The position numbers and the translations under genes are program-made. 51,084 nucleotides of DNA, from the NCBI GenBank assembly GCA_903832295.1, contig CAILAZ010000053.1, positions 1 through 51,084 on the forward strand, given 5' to 3'. The stretch is from an uncultured Acidobacteriota bacterium (lineage in GTDB: Bacteria; Acidobacteriota; Terriglobia; Terriglobales; Acidobacteriaceae). Below the pieces are notes generated by a model that was not told the DNA's origin, did not search any database, and was given only the letters and a program-made list of their open reading frames with translations. This document shows, one piece after another, positions 26,453 to 35,549 of this stretch (within the stretch, counting starts at the first letter, position 1; every line of letters starts with the position of its first letter).

Positions 26453-28030
26453 ATGCATACTACAGGTCAGTCATCGCAAGTGCCGCAGTGGAGGAATCAG
26501 ATCTTGTTACGCTACTCGAAAATCCGGCTGGTGTTGGTAGTCGCTCTTCTGTTGGGCGTTGCCGGAGCAAAAGTCCATCCGGTTCCTCTTGCTGAAAATA
26601 TTGACGGCGCGAAATGCCTTGAGTGTCACGAAGACAAGACCAAGGGTGAGTCGGTCCATGCGGCGGTCCAGATGGGCTGTCTGACTTGCCACGAAGTTCG
26701 GGTTATCAAGAGCAAGGACAAGAAGAAGGAAGACATCACCCGGGTCAAGTTGATCAAACCGACTTCCCAGCTACAGTGTCTTACCTGTCATGAAGATAAG
26801 AAGACCGGAAGTGGCAACTCGGTGGTTCACGCCCCCGTCACCCGCAACTGCCTCACCTGCCATGACCCGCACAATTCCACCAATAAGAAGCTCCTGAAGA
26901 AGACGGCCAGCGGCGACGGCGATAAGAACCTCTGCCTGCAGTGCCACTCTCAGGGCATGAACGTTCCCGAAAAAGGCAGCCGCCACGCGGCGCTGGACAT
27001 GGGCTGCGACACCTGCCATGTCACGCATAAGACAGGCGAAGCCGACAAGCGCGACAACCGCTTCCACCTGACCAAGGATGCCCCGGCAATCTGCCTGGAC
27101 TGCCACGACGCCAACGATGAGAAGTTGAAGAAAGCGCATCACGGCCAACCCTTCGCCACGGCGGATTGCCTCACCTGTCACGAAGCTCACGCATCGGCCA
27201 AGCCGAAGTTGGCTCAGCGCTTCCTGCATGCGCCGTTCGAGTCTGGCACCTGCGAAGCTTGCCACTCTGACGCGAAGGACGGCAAAGTCGTCCTCACCCA
27301 GACGGACACGCGCGCACTTTGCGTCACTTGCCATGGTGAACAGGCAGAACAGATTGAGAAGGCAAAAGTGCAGCACGCCGGCGCGCAGGGAGAGTGTGTT
27401 GTCTGTCACAGCCCCCACGCTGGCAAGAACGTCATGATGCTGCGCCCTGATCCGGTGAAGGCCTGCGAGTCCTGCCACACCGATCAGGCCGAGTTGCACA
27501 AATCGAAGAAGTTCCTCCACCCTGCAGCATTCCGCGATGGCTGCTATACCTGCCACGACGGACACGGTGGAGATCGCCCGAAATTGCTTCGCGCAGAAGG
27601 CAACGGCCTGTGCTTGGAGTGCCACTCTCCGCGCCGCTCGGCCAAGCTGGATAAAGCTACCGGCGTCGCCACCATCTTTAAGGGTACGGTGCAGGTGCCT
27701 GGATCCTACTTCTTCCGTCTGCCCACGCTCGACCTGAACGGAAGCGACTCCTTCGGTCACCCAATCGGAAACCACCCGGTTACGGCGGCGGTGGATCGTA
27801 GCGACCCGGACAAGAAGCGCGCCATGACATGCCTTAGCTGTCATGCCTCGCACGCCTCCAACTCGCGCGGCATGCTGGTTACTGACAATGACGCCGACGC
27901 GATGGCTCTGTGCAATCGCTGTCACGCAGACGCAAACGGACTGGTTCTGCCAACTCCGTCTGCCTCCTCCGGAAACGCGGTACAGGCCCAGCCCCAGAAG
28001 CCGGCAGGCAAGAAAGGGAAGGCCAACTAA
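26453..28030 (+). CDS. Multihaem c-type cytochrome with 16 CXXCH motifs
   Basis: A 525-residue exported cytochrome. Residues about 22-39 are the hydrophobic core of the signal peptide (LVLVVALLLGVAGA); there is no lipobox cysteine. Sixteen CXXCH haem-attachment motifs run through the chain (CLECH, CLTCH, CLTCH, CLTCH, CLQCH, CDTCH, CLDCH, CLTCH, CEACH, CVTCH, CVVCH, CESCH, CYTCH, CLECH, CLSCH, CNRCH), many followed by D/E/A-x-H as in doubled-CXXCH domains. The C-terminus is a K/P/Q-rich tail. Starts at 26429 and 26453 are both possible; the second has AAGG eight bases upstream. Its stop overlaps the next start (TAATG). It probably conducts electrons in the periplasm or at the outer membrane. 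Confidence 0.92.
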   Translation: MHTTGQSSQVPQWRNQILLRYSKIRLVLVVALLLGVAGAKVHPVPLAENIDGAKCLECHEDKTKGESVHAAVQMGCLTCHEVRVIKSKDKKKEDITRVKLIKPTSQLQCLTCHEDKKTGSGNSVVHAPVTRNCLTCHDPHNSTNKKLLKKTASGDGDKNLCLQCHSQGMNVPEKGSRHAALDMGCDTCHVTHKTGEADKRDNRFHLTKDAPAICLDCHDANDEKLKKAHHGQPFATADCLTCHEAHASAKPKLAQRFLHAPFESGTCEACHSDAKDGKVVLTQTDTRALCVTCHGEQAEQIEKAKVQHAGAQGECVVCHSPHAGKNVMMLRPDPVKACESCHTDQAELHKSKKFLHPAAFRDGCYTCHDGHGGDRPKLLRAEGNGLCLECHSPRRSAKLDKATGVATIFKGTVQVPGSYFFRLPTLDLNGSDSFGHPIGNHPVTAAVDRSDPDKKRAMTCLSCHASHASNSRGMLVTDNDADAMALCNRCHADANGLVLPTPSASSGNAVQAQPQKPAGKKGKAN

Positions 28031-29292
28031 TGAAGATCACAAAGATGAACAATATGTTGCTGAAGTTCGCGGGATCGGCCCTCCTGATCGCCGCCCTGCT
28101 GGGTACAGGTTTTGCAGGAACAAAGAAGGCAGCCACTGCTCCGGCGCAGCCGGCGATTGATCTGAACAAGCTGGTCTGGCCTCCCGAGCCTGATGTCGCT
28201 CGGATCAAGTACCAGACGATGTACTCTGGCGAAGATGATCTGAATCCGGCTGGCGTCAAGAAGCACAAGGCAACCTGGATGGATAAGGCTGCCGGCGTGA
28301 GCCTGCCGCAAGAAGATGGCAAGCCCCGCCTTCAGGCACCCTACGGAGCGGCATTTGATTCCAAGGGACACATCTACGTAGCCGATGCCAAGGCCGGCGC
28401 GGTCTTTATCTTCAACGTCGAATCGAAAAAGGTCGAGTACCGGGGCTTCCAGAATCTATCCCTGCCGTCGTCGCTGGCAATCGACGACGCGGACCGCCTC
28501 TTTGTCTCCGATTCCAATGCCCACGATATTTTCGTCTTTACTCCTGACGGAAAGATCGAAGGTGTCTTTGGACAGGATCAACTCGAGCGACCCGTAGGTC
28601 TGGCCATCGATAACGAAAACCGCTACCTGTATGCGGTGGATGCCAAGGCGAATCGGGTTGCCGTATTCGATGCAGATTCTCTTCAGTTCCTCCGTTACGT
28701 GGGGAAATCCAAGGGCAAGGATGTGCTGGAGCCAGGTGTACTGGACCGCCCCATCGGAGCCGCGGTGGATAGCGAAGGCAATCTGTACATCACAGACACC
28801 TTCAACGCCCGCGTTCAGGTTTTTGACGCGGACGGCAACTTCCTCCGGATGTGGGGAAAGCCGGGCAATACCGCTGGATGCTTCATGCGTCCCAAGGGAA
28901 TTGCGATCGACCGGGATGACCACATTTATGTAGTGGATGCCGAGTTCAACAACGTTCAGGTTTTCAATACGGAAGGCGAGGCCCTCTTGTTCTTCGGAGG
29001 ACGCGGACTTGGACCGGGAGTGTTTACCCTGGCAGTTGGCATCGCCGTGGACAAGCAGTCAAACCGCATCGTCGTCACCGAGCAGTGGTCGCCGAAGATT
29101 CAGATCTTCTCCTACGTGACGGACGAAGCGGCCAAGCCTCTCTATCAGAAGAAAGCCAAGGATGCTGCGGAAGCCAAGGCCAAACTCGCTGAGAAGGCTG
29201 CGGGGTTAGGCAAGGCTGATGACAAGGCCGCGGCCGTGCAGGATGGCAAGGCTGGCGACACGCCTGCCACAAAAGATTCCGCCACGAAGTAG
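28030..29292 (+). CDS. Exported NHL-repeat beta-propeller protein, partner of the 16-haem cytochrome
   Basis: A 420-residue protein with signal peptide (about residues 9-29, ALLGTGFAG) and about six NHL-type blades (about 95-370). The blades repeat the pattern G-x-A-x-D-x-x-x-x-I-Y-V-x-D-x-x-x-x-x-V-x-V-F, for example YITDTFNARVQVFDADG. The last 50 residues are a K/A/E/D-rich helical tail. Its start overlaps the stop of the cytochrome gene by one base, so the two are translationally coupled. NHL propellers are usually binding scaffolds; here it is probably an envelope-side partner of the cytochrome, which is inference. No haem motif. Confidence 0.9.
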   Translation: MKITKMNNMLLKFAGSALLIAALLGTGFAGTKKAATAPAQPAIDLNKLVWPPEPDVARIKYQTMYSGEDDLNPAGVKKHKATWMDKAAGVSLPQEDGKPRLQAPYGAAFDSKGHIYVADAKAGAVFIFNVESKKVEYRGFQNLSLPSSLAIDDADRLFVSDSNAHDIFVFTPDGKIEGVFGQDQLERPVGLAIDNENRYLYAVDAKANRVAVFDADSLQFLRYVGKSKGKDVLEPGVLDRPIGAAVDSEGNLYITDTFNARVQVFDADGNFLRMWGKPGNTAGCFMRPKGIAIDRDDHIYVVDAEFNNVQVFNTEGEALLFFGGRGLGPGVFTLAVGIAVDKQSNRIVVTEQWSPKIQIFSYVTDEAAKPLYQKKAKDAAEAKAKLAEKAAGLGKADDKAAAVQDGKAGDTPATKDSATK

Positions 29293-29510
29293 CAATTGTG
29301 GCGACCAAGCTTTGGTTTCAGTGTTATTCGCTCTTTCACTGGAGCCAGGGATCGTAATAGAAGTTGGAGTACACGGGTTTCATAAGCCTTGTCGGTATAA
29401 CGGGAAAGATCCGGTGCAGGCAAGCAGGAAATGCGCTCGAACATTTCAGGGCCGAGCGTGATTTCCGGTTTGACATTAATTGCCCTTGAATACTTCAGGA
29501 GGTCTTACAA

Positions 29511-30383
29511 GTGAGAAAAGCACTCGTAGTACTGCTCGCGATCTTTGTGATCACAGCAGCTGCGTGGGCGCAGGTTGACACCTTGTTGGGTCCACACAAT
29601 ACCAACCAGGCTTATGGCTGTCAATCTTGCCACACGCCGCACAGCGCGAAGCTCGCCGGACAGGGTCTGTATCTTTGGGCGCTGGACACACCAACCACAA
29701 CCTATACGACCTATGGCGTCGGAACCCAGGGAGCAACCTCGACCCTGACCCCGACCCTCGCGTCTGGCGTTACGCCTGACACGCAGGTCCACACCGTTCT
29801 GTGCCTGAGCTGCCATGACGGCAGCTTCAACTCCGCAATGTACGCGGCTGTTGGCGCGGCCGGTACCCTTACCAATCCCGGCCCGAATGGATACAGCACC
29901 TCGACCCCGATCGCCGTCGGCGCGCCCAGCGCGTTGAAGGCCGGCCACAGCGAGATGGCCACCGTGAGCGGCAGCGTCGTCAAGGGCACCAATGACTTGA
30001 CCTCCAACCACCCGGTCCACGTTGTTTATCCCAACGGCAGCACCAACAACGGAATCTACGACAACCCGACGATCTTCTCCTTCTGGAAAGTAAGCGTCGC
30101 GGCGGGCAACGCCTCGTTCGTGGATAACGGTTCGGTTTACAACTACGGCCACGCAGTCCGCCTGTTCGGAACTGCTGGCGGCGATGCGTATGTGGAATGC
30201 GGCTCTTGCCACAACCCCCACGCGCAGAGCACGACCCTGGTGAAGGTTGCCGGCGTCAACAGCATCGTGAACACCGCTCACTTCCTCCGTGGCCAGTACA
30301 AGACCGCGGCTGACATTTCTGGTTTCTGCATGAGCTGCCACGCGGATAAATCCGCTGCGTGGACCGGCACAGGCGCACAATAA
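29511..30383 (+). CDS. Tetrahaem c-type cytochrome, first of a tandem pair
   Basis: A 290-residue exported protein. The signal peptide ends near AAAWAQ. It has four CXXCH motifs (CQSCH, CLSCH, CGSCH, CMSCH), the first as SCHTPHS and the third as SCHNPHA, typical of doubled-CXXCH domains. Long Gly/Thr/Ser/Asn-rich stretches separate the haem sites. The start is a GTG at 29511 with AGGAGG about nine bases upstream. The next gene, a paralogue, starts 17 bases downstream. The 218-base gap upstream probably holds its promoter, but I see no clear consensus. Confidence 0.9.
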   Translation: MRKALVVLLAIFVITAAAWAQVDTLLGPHNTNQAYGCQSCHTPHSAKLAGQGLYLWALDTPTTTYTTYGVGTQGATSTLTPTLASGVTPDTQVHTVLCLSCHDGSFNSAMYAAVGAAGTLTNPGPNGYSTSTPIAVGAPSALKAGHSEMATVSGSVVKGTNDLTSNHPVHVVYPNGSTNNGIYDNPTIFSFWKVSVAAGNASFVDNGSVYNYGHAVRLFGTAGGDAYVECGSCHNPHAQSTTLVKVAGVNSIVNTAHFLRGQYKTAADISGFCMSCHADKSAAWTGTGAQ

Positions 30384-30400
30384 GAGCGAGGAGGAAAGAG

Positions 30401-31381
30401 ATGAAAAAAGCATCTATTATCGTCTTGGCCATCCTCGTGATGGCAATCGGGGCAATCGCGCAGGTTGGCGCTGGTCCTTGGAATGCTGATGGAGCCGTTG
30501 GCCATATCAGCCATGGTTGTCTTCTTTGCCACGCGCCGCACAGCTCGGGCGCTAACACCTTCACCGGTTATGCCGCTGCCTCCATCGCCGCCACGAATCC
30601 TACGTGGGGAAGCGATTGGGCTGGTCAGGTTAAGCCTGCGAAGATCTCTGGTGTTTTCAACAACGCCAGCACTGACAATGCCTCCATCTATCTTTGGGGC
30701 GCTGCCATGACTCCCCAGACCTACACCACCTGGGAAGGCACCACCATCAGCGCGTCTGGCGTAACCAAGGCCAATGCAGTGGTTCACACCCTGCTTTGCC
30801 TTAGCTGCCATGACAACGCAACCGGCAGCCATGAGATGGGCAGCTACGCAGCTCCCACCAGCAACATGGGCTTTGCAAATCCGGCTTGCGCGGATACGAA
30901 CGTAGCTCTTGGCCTCACTGGTTGCAACGGCGAAGCCATCGGCAACTCGACCTACAACTACAACGGCGGAACGCCGGCCTGGAGCAATCAGGCCAGCCTG
31001 CAGGGAAGCCACCCGGTTCACGTCGCTTACACCAGCGGCAGCTACAACTGGAAGCTGAATGCTGACGGCACGTTCGTGGATAACGGCGTTGCCAGCGGCT
31101 TCACCTACGGTCACCCGGCCAAGATGTGGATGGAAGGCGGCACTGCATACGTTGAGTGCACCACCTGCCACGACCCGCACCGTGAGACCAAGACTGCATT
31201 CTGGAACGGCACGAACTACACCGTGAGCGCCGTTGCAAATACCGTCTATTACCTGCGTGGACCCTACACAGATCCGAACATGACCGTCACCTCTGGTGGC
31301 TCGGCCAATGCGGATTTCTGCCGCTCCTGCCATTACAGCAAGAGCTTGGCATACATCAATGCCAAGGGCGTAGCTCAGTAA
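30401..31381 (+). CDS. Tetrahaem c-type cytochrome, second of a tandem pair
   Basis: A 326-residue exported protein with signal peptide (ending near GAIAQ) and four CXXCH motifs (CLLCH, CLSCH, CTTCH, CRSCH) at the same relative places as in the preceding gene. Shared segments include CHAPHSS/CHTPHSA, the stretch after FVDNG with YGH, and AYVEC before the third motif, so the pair arose by duplication. GAGGAGG lies a few bases before the ATG. A strong terminator follows. Likely a small electron carrier or the cytochrome inside a porin; not decided by sequence. Confidence 0.9.
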   Translation: MKKASIIVLAILVMAIGAIAQVGAGPWNADGAVGHISHGCLLCHAPHSSGANTFTGYAAASIAATNPTWGSDWAGQVKPAKISGVFNNASTDNASIYLWGAAMTPQTYTTWEGTTISASGVTKANAVVHTLLCLSCHDNATGSHEMGSYAAPTSNMGFANPACADTNVALGLTGCNGEAIGNSTYNYNGGTPAWSNQASLQGSHPVHVAYTSGSYNWKLNADGTFVDNGVASGFTYGHPAKMWMEGGTAYVECTTCHDPHRETKTAFWNGTNYTVSAVANTVYYLRGPYTDPNMTVTSGGSANADFCRSCHYSKSLAYINAKGVAQ

Positions 31382-31390
31382 CAAAACCTG

Positions 31391-31421
31391 GAGAAGGGCG
31401 GGCAACCGCCCTTCTCGTTTT
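31391..31421 (+). terminator. Rho-independent terminator after the tetrahaem pair
   Basis: GAGAAGGGCGG pairs perfectly with CCGCCCTTCTC over a GCAA loop, followed by GTTTT. It separates the tetrahaem genes from the chaperone-barrel unit. Confidence 0.92.
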
Positions 31422-31479
31422 AAAACGTACGTCCACTAACTGAATCTCGATTGTCGAAAGCTATCCTCTGGCGGTCCCC

Positions 31480-32517
31480 ATGAATAACATTCGTAAAACA
31501 CTTCTGATTCTGGCGCTCGGCGCCTCACCTCTGGCGGCGCAAATGGCCGTCTCGCACGCCCCAACCGCAGCAGCAGCTCCGGCGGCGGCTCCGGCCCCTG
31601 CTGTCAACCCTGACAGCCCAGAGATGAAGAAGCCGGTGGCCCGCGTCAACGGTGTCGCAATTACGGCATTTGACCTCATGGAGCAGACCCAGCGGATATT
31701 CCCGTCTTACCAGATGCACGGCGGCAAGGTGCCGGAAAAGTACCAGGCGGAGATTCATCAGAAGGCTATCGACCAGCTCATCGCAGACGAATTGATCTAC
31801 CAGAACGCCAAGGTCAAGGGAATTACGATCTCCCCGGAAGAGACGCAGAAGACGATTCGCTCTGCGAAGAAGCGCTTCCCGACCCTGAAGGCCTACCAGG
31901 ATTTCGCCAAGGCAGCATACGGATCGACGGCAGAGTTTGAGCGCCGTATCCGCCGCGCGAGGATCATTCAAGAATATGAGCATCGCGAAATCGAGCTGAA
32001 GGCCAAGGTTACCGACCAGAAGCTACAGGATATCTACAGCAAGAACGGAAAGATGTTCGTACGCCCGGAGACGTACCACCTCCAGACCATCAGCGTGAAC
32101 ATTCCCGAGCATGCCAGCGCCGAGCAGAAGGCATTGGCGAAGAAGCAGGTTGATGCAATTCTGCCCCAGGCTCGCGCAGCCAAGACGTTTAACGATTTTG
32201 GTCTGCTCGCTGAGCGCTCCTCAGAAGACGAATACCGCGTCAACATGGGCGACCACAAGTGGCTCACCAAGGACCGCATTCCCGAATCACTGCAGAAGCC
32301 GCTTCTCTCACTGAAGGCCGGCGACATCAGCGATCCGATTGAGACAGAAGTTGGCTACATCATCGTGCGCATGGATGGCCGTACCCCGGAAAAGAAAATG
32401 GATTACACCGAAGTCAAGCCGTACATCCGGCAGCAGATGGAGCAGATGCAGTCCAAGCAGCTATGGCAAGCGCTCACAGAGCGGTTGAAGAAAGGTGCCC
32501 GCATCGAAATCCTATGA
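31480..32517 (+). CDS. SurA/PpiC-like periplasmic peptidyl-prolyl isomerase
   Basis: A 345-residue exported parvulin-type chaperone. A signal peptide (ending near LAAQ) and an Ala/Pro-rich linker precede a SurA-N-like helical domain (about 55-190, starting ARVNGVAITAFDL). The rotamase domain (about 195-310) ends with LLSLKAGDISDPIETEVGYIIVR, a variant of the usual parvulin pattern. SurA-like proteins fold outer-membrane barrels. Its stop overlaps the start of the barrel gene (ATGA), which argues that it is dedicated to that barrel. Confidence 0.9.
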   Translation: MNNIRKTLLILALGASPLAAQMAVSHAPTAAAAPAAAPAPAVNPDSPEMKKPVARVNGVAITAFDLMEQTQRIFPSYQMHGGKVPEKYQAEIHQKAIDQLIADELIYQNAKVKGITISPEETQKTIRSAKKRFPTLKAYQDFAKAAYGSTAEFERRIRRARIIQEYEHREIELKAKVTDQKLQDIYSKNGKMFVRPETYHLQTISVNIPEHASAEQKALAKKQVDAILPQARAAKTFNDFGLLAERSSEDEYRVNMGDHKWLTKDRIPESLQKPLLSLKAGDISDPIETEVGYIIVRMDGRTPEKKMDYTEVKPYIRQQMEQMQSKQLWQALTERLKKGARIEIL

Positions 32518-34439
32518 ACCCTCTAAGCATCCGTATTTTAAGAACAGTGTTGGTGTGTTTGGTCCTGGCAGTGTCAAACGTGGCGGTCGGTCAGATCAGG
32601 CCGCTCGCGGACATGCCAATGACCGCCAACGGAGTTTTTGGAGTCGGTTACGCCGGCGGCTCCGGCGGGGGGAACAGCGGAGGTGCAGGCACAGTAGGCA
32701 GCAATAGTACGAACGCTGTGTACCTGCTTACCAGCGGCGGCGTCTCCGGTTACTACTACAATCCAAAGTTTCTCCGCTTTAACTTCACCCCGAACTGGCG
32801 CTGGGAAAGTAACGCCACCGCTAGTGACACCCTCAGGGACAGCAACGAGGGCGTCGGCGCTTCCATAGGATTTCTGGAGGGAAGTTCCCATCCCGTCTAC
32901 CTCCAGTACAACCTGGACCGCCTCACTACAAGTACCCTATCAAGCGGTGCGGCCCCGGTTTCGGCACGGTCAACCGGACTAAATCAGAATCTTTCCGTGG
33001 GAACCAGCTTTCATCCTAAGTATCTTCCGATGATCTCGCTCTTTGCGAATAAGGGTCTGGGCAGCAACACAACACTTGGCTCCGCGGACGCCAAATCCAC
33101 GACTGACGCCTTTTCCTACGGGGCATCCGCTGGATACAGAATCCTGAACTTCCAGGTATCAGCCTCCTATAACGATACGGATTCGCATACCCACACTCCG
33201 GACTTGCTGAATCTTGGGATCCCGTCAGCTTCTGAAAACAGGCAGAAGATTGAAACGATCACTGTCTCGCGAAAGCTCCCGCTGAACTCCGACGTTAACG
33301 CGACCTATTCGCACACAGCTACCAACCTTACCCTCCAGGGTACGGAAAGTAAGTTGACTTATGACAACGCGACGGGATACTGGAACGCTCTGCCCACAAG
33401 ACGCCTGTCTCTTTCTGCCAGCGCATCCTATCTTTCTAATGCCGGCGCGGAACTGATCTCGCAATTGGCGTCAGGCCAGGCAACCAACACGACCGGGCAA
33501 GTGGCCGCAGGACGTGAAACCTCCTTCGGTGGTTCGGCTGGATACACAATAGGAAAAGGCCTGGGAGCGTATTTCTCAGTAGGTCATTCAAACTCCACCT
33601 CCGGCGGATCGGAAGCTAAATTTGATACCGTCGGCGCTGGCGTGTCCTTTGCCCGCATGATTCATGGTGGCAAGTTCCAGGGCATCTACACTCCCCAATA
33701 CTACAGAGTGGAACAGGATACCCCCACCACAACCGTGGTATCCGGAACCACCATCAGCAAGACGGTTGCGCTGGTTTCCAGTGGCATGGCCCAGAGCGGG
33801 TCCGCGAACTATGCGCGGCGACTTGGGCGCTGGGTGGGAAGTGGCAATTTCTCCATGACCATCAGTGATGGATGGTCTGACACCTCGAATGCGGTGCTAT
33901 CCACCTCCACCTCTGGCGGTGCCCGATTGAGCACCAGGATTTCGCACGAGTGGAACTACAGCGGCGGATTCAATATGACCGACACATCCCTCGCGGGAAT
34001 GACGGGCAATTTGTCTGGATCGCTCTACTCTTCGATCGCCAATAAAACCTGGTCATTCACCGTGCAGGATCAACTCGGTCATGGATACATGGTAGCCAGT
34101 CCTCTGGGATTGACTTCCACCGGTGGCACCTCGACGTCATCGGTGTTCAAGACCTACTACTCCACCTCCAATGGCGTCTCCGGCACCGTCTCCTATAGCC
34201 GTCGGCGGCTGCAACTGATCACCTCGCTCAGCAAAGCGATCTCCAATATCGAAACCCAGACCTCGCCAGTGAATAACGGCAATCTGAATTTGGACTCGCA
34301 CATGACTTACAAGTTCCGCAAGGTCAATTTCCAAGCGGGATATCAGCGCTGGACGCAAAATTCAACAGGCAATGGTTCTCTGAACCAGCACCTGCAGACA
34401 TACTGGTTCCAGGTGATGAGGGAGTTCCACGCGTTCTGA
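32514..34439 (+). CDS. Large outer-membrane beta-barrel protein (putative porin of a porin-cytochrome complex)
   Basis: A 641-residue protein with signal peptide (ending near VAVGQ), a Gly/Ser-rich N-terminal stretch, and then mostly alternating polar/hydrophobic strands with frequent Y, W, S, T and N, ending in phenylalanine (MREFHAF), as outer-membrane barrels do. Size fits a barrel of roughly 20-28 strands, comparable to the MtrB/OmbB class, though no sequence motif proves that. There is no haem motif. It is translationally coupled to the parvulin and lies between multihaem cytochromes, so a role as sheath for a transmembrane haem wire is a reasonable inference. It could instead be an ordinary channel. 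Confidence 0.75.
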   Translation: MNPLSIRILRTVLVCLVLAVSNVAVGQIRPLADMPMTANGVFGVGYAGGSGGGNSGGAGTVGSNSTNAVYLLTSGGVSGYYYNPKFLRFNFTPNWRWESNATASDTLRDSNEGVGASIGFLEGSSHPVYLQYNLDRLTTSTLSSGAAPVSARSTGLNQNLSVGTSFHPKYLPMISLFANKGLGSNTTLGSADAKSTTDAFSYGASAGYRILNFQVSASYNDTDSHTHTPDLLNLGIPSASENRQKIETITVSRKLPLNSDVNATYSHTATNLTLQGTESKLTYDNATGYWNALPTRRLSLSASASYLSNAGAELISQLASGQATNTTGQVAAGRETSFGGSAGYTIGKGLGAYFSVGHSNSTSGGSEAKFDTVGAGVSFARMIHGGKFQGIYTPQYYRVEQDTPTTTVVSGTTISKTVALVSSGMAQSGSANYARRLGRWVGSGNFSMTISDGWSDTSNAVLSTSTSGGARLSTRISHEWNYSGGFNMTDTSLAGMTGNLSGSLYSSIANKTWSFTVQDQLGHGYMVASPLGLTSTGGTSTSSVFKTYYSTSNGVSGTVSYSRRRLQLITSLSKAISNIETQTSPVNNGNLNLDSHMTYKFRKVNFQAGYQRWTQNSTGNGSLNQHLQTYWFQVMREFHAF

Positions 34440-34478
34440 GGTGTTAGCATTGACGGGGGTTGGGCTGGGCACCACACA

Positions 34479-35549
34479 ATGGTTGAGATGAACTTGACGT
34501 ACCGACGCTGGCTCGTTCAGGTGTGCATTGCAGTTCTGAGCGCGGCGACCTTGTATGGCGCGGTCGCACCTGAGACGAAGGCGGCAACCCCCACTCCATT
34601 GCTGCTTGATGGTGGGCGGCGACTTGAGTACGTTCGTTCTTTCACCTCGGAGACCGAAGTCAGGAAACATAAGTCCTGGATCACCAAGGTAGTGGATTTT
34701 CTCGCGGGCCCTCCCGAAGTCCACGGATTAGTACGTCCTTACGGAGTGGCAACGGATGCGCAGGGACGGATCATAGTGACCGATCCGGGCGCGCACGTGG
34801 TCCACGTCTTTGACTTCAAGAAGCAGAAGTATCGCAGGCTCGAAGGGGGAAAGGAAGAATTCAAGTCTCCCATCGGAATAGCCGTAGATAGTCAAGACAA
34901 CCTCTATGTGACCGACGCAGAGCTCGGAAAAATATTTGTATTTGATTCACACGGAAAGTTCCGGCGCTATATCGGAAATCTGAAGGGCGAGGGATACTTC
35001 AAGCGGCCTACCGGAATCGCGATCGATTCGATCGCAAAGAGGCTTTACGTAACGGATACTCTGAAGAATGCCGTGTACACCCTCGACCTCGATGGGAATG
35101 TTCTCGGGCACTTCGGCAAGCGCGGCGCCGGGCAGGGAGAGTTCAACTTCCCGACTGAGATTCTGGCAGTGAAGGACGAACTGATCGTGGTGGATGCAAT
35201 GAACTTCCGGGTTCAGATATTTGACCGGAACGGCGGATTCAAGGCGAGCTTCGGCCAGGCCGGAAATTCGCCGGGCTCCATGTTCCGCAGCAAGGGGATT
35301 GCCGCCGATGAGGATGGCAACTTCTACCTTGCGGACGCATTCTTCGACTGCGTTCAGGCATTCAATCGTTCTGGGCAGTTGCTGTATTTCTTCGGACAGC
35401 CGGGGTCTGGCGCCATGCAGTTCCAGGCACCGGCCGGTGTACATATTGATCGTGACGAGATATACGTGGTGGACTCTGCGAATCACCGCGTTCAGCAGTT
35501 TCACTATGTCTCGGGTGCCCCAAAAAAGAACACACCAGGTGCGCAATGA
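34479..35549 (+). CDS. Exported NHL-repeat beta-propeller protein, partner of the 12-motif cytochrome
   Basis: A 356-residue protein with an N-terminal signal/anchor (about residues 11-30) and about six NHL blades (about 85-345). Examples are GVATDAQGRIIVTDPGAHVV, GIAVDSQDNLYVTDAELGKI and GIAIDSIAKRLYVTDTLKNA. It is paralogous to the propeller at 28030-29292, including a shared segment before blade 1 (KHKSW/KHKATW). Its stop overlaps the start of the following cytochrome gene (ATGA). ATGs at 34479 and 34488 are both possible. A structural role next to the cytochrome is inferred. Confidence 0.9.
   Translation: MVEMNLTYRRWLVQVCIAVLSAATLYGAVAPETKAATPTPLLLDGGRRLEYVRSFTSETEVRKHKSWITKVVDFLAGPPEVHGLVRPYGVATDAQGRIIVTDPGAHVVHVFDFKKQKYRRLEGGKEEFKSPIGIAVDSQDNLYVTDAELGKIFVFDSHGKFRRYIGNLKGEGYFKRPTGIAIDSIAKRLYVTDTLKNAVYTLDLDGNVLGHFGKRGAGQGEFNFPTEILAVKDELIVVDAMNFRVQIFDRNGGFKASFGQAGNSPGSMFRSKGIAADEDGNFYLADAFFDCVQAFNRSGQLLYFFGQPGSGAMQFQAPAGVHIDRDEIYVVDSANHRVQQFHYVSGAPKKNTPGAQ

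Noticed and set aside
29473-29490. TTGACATTAATTGCC upstream of the first tetrahaem gene as a sigma-70 -35 box
   Set aside because: There is no acceptable -10 hexamer 16-18 bases downstream, and sigma-54 spacing is also wrong.
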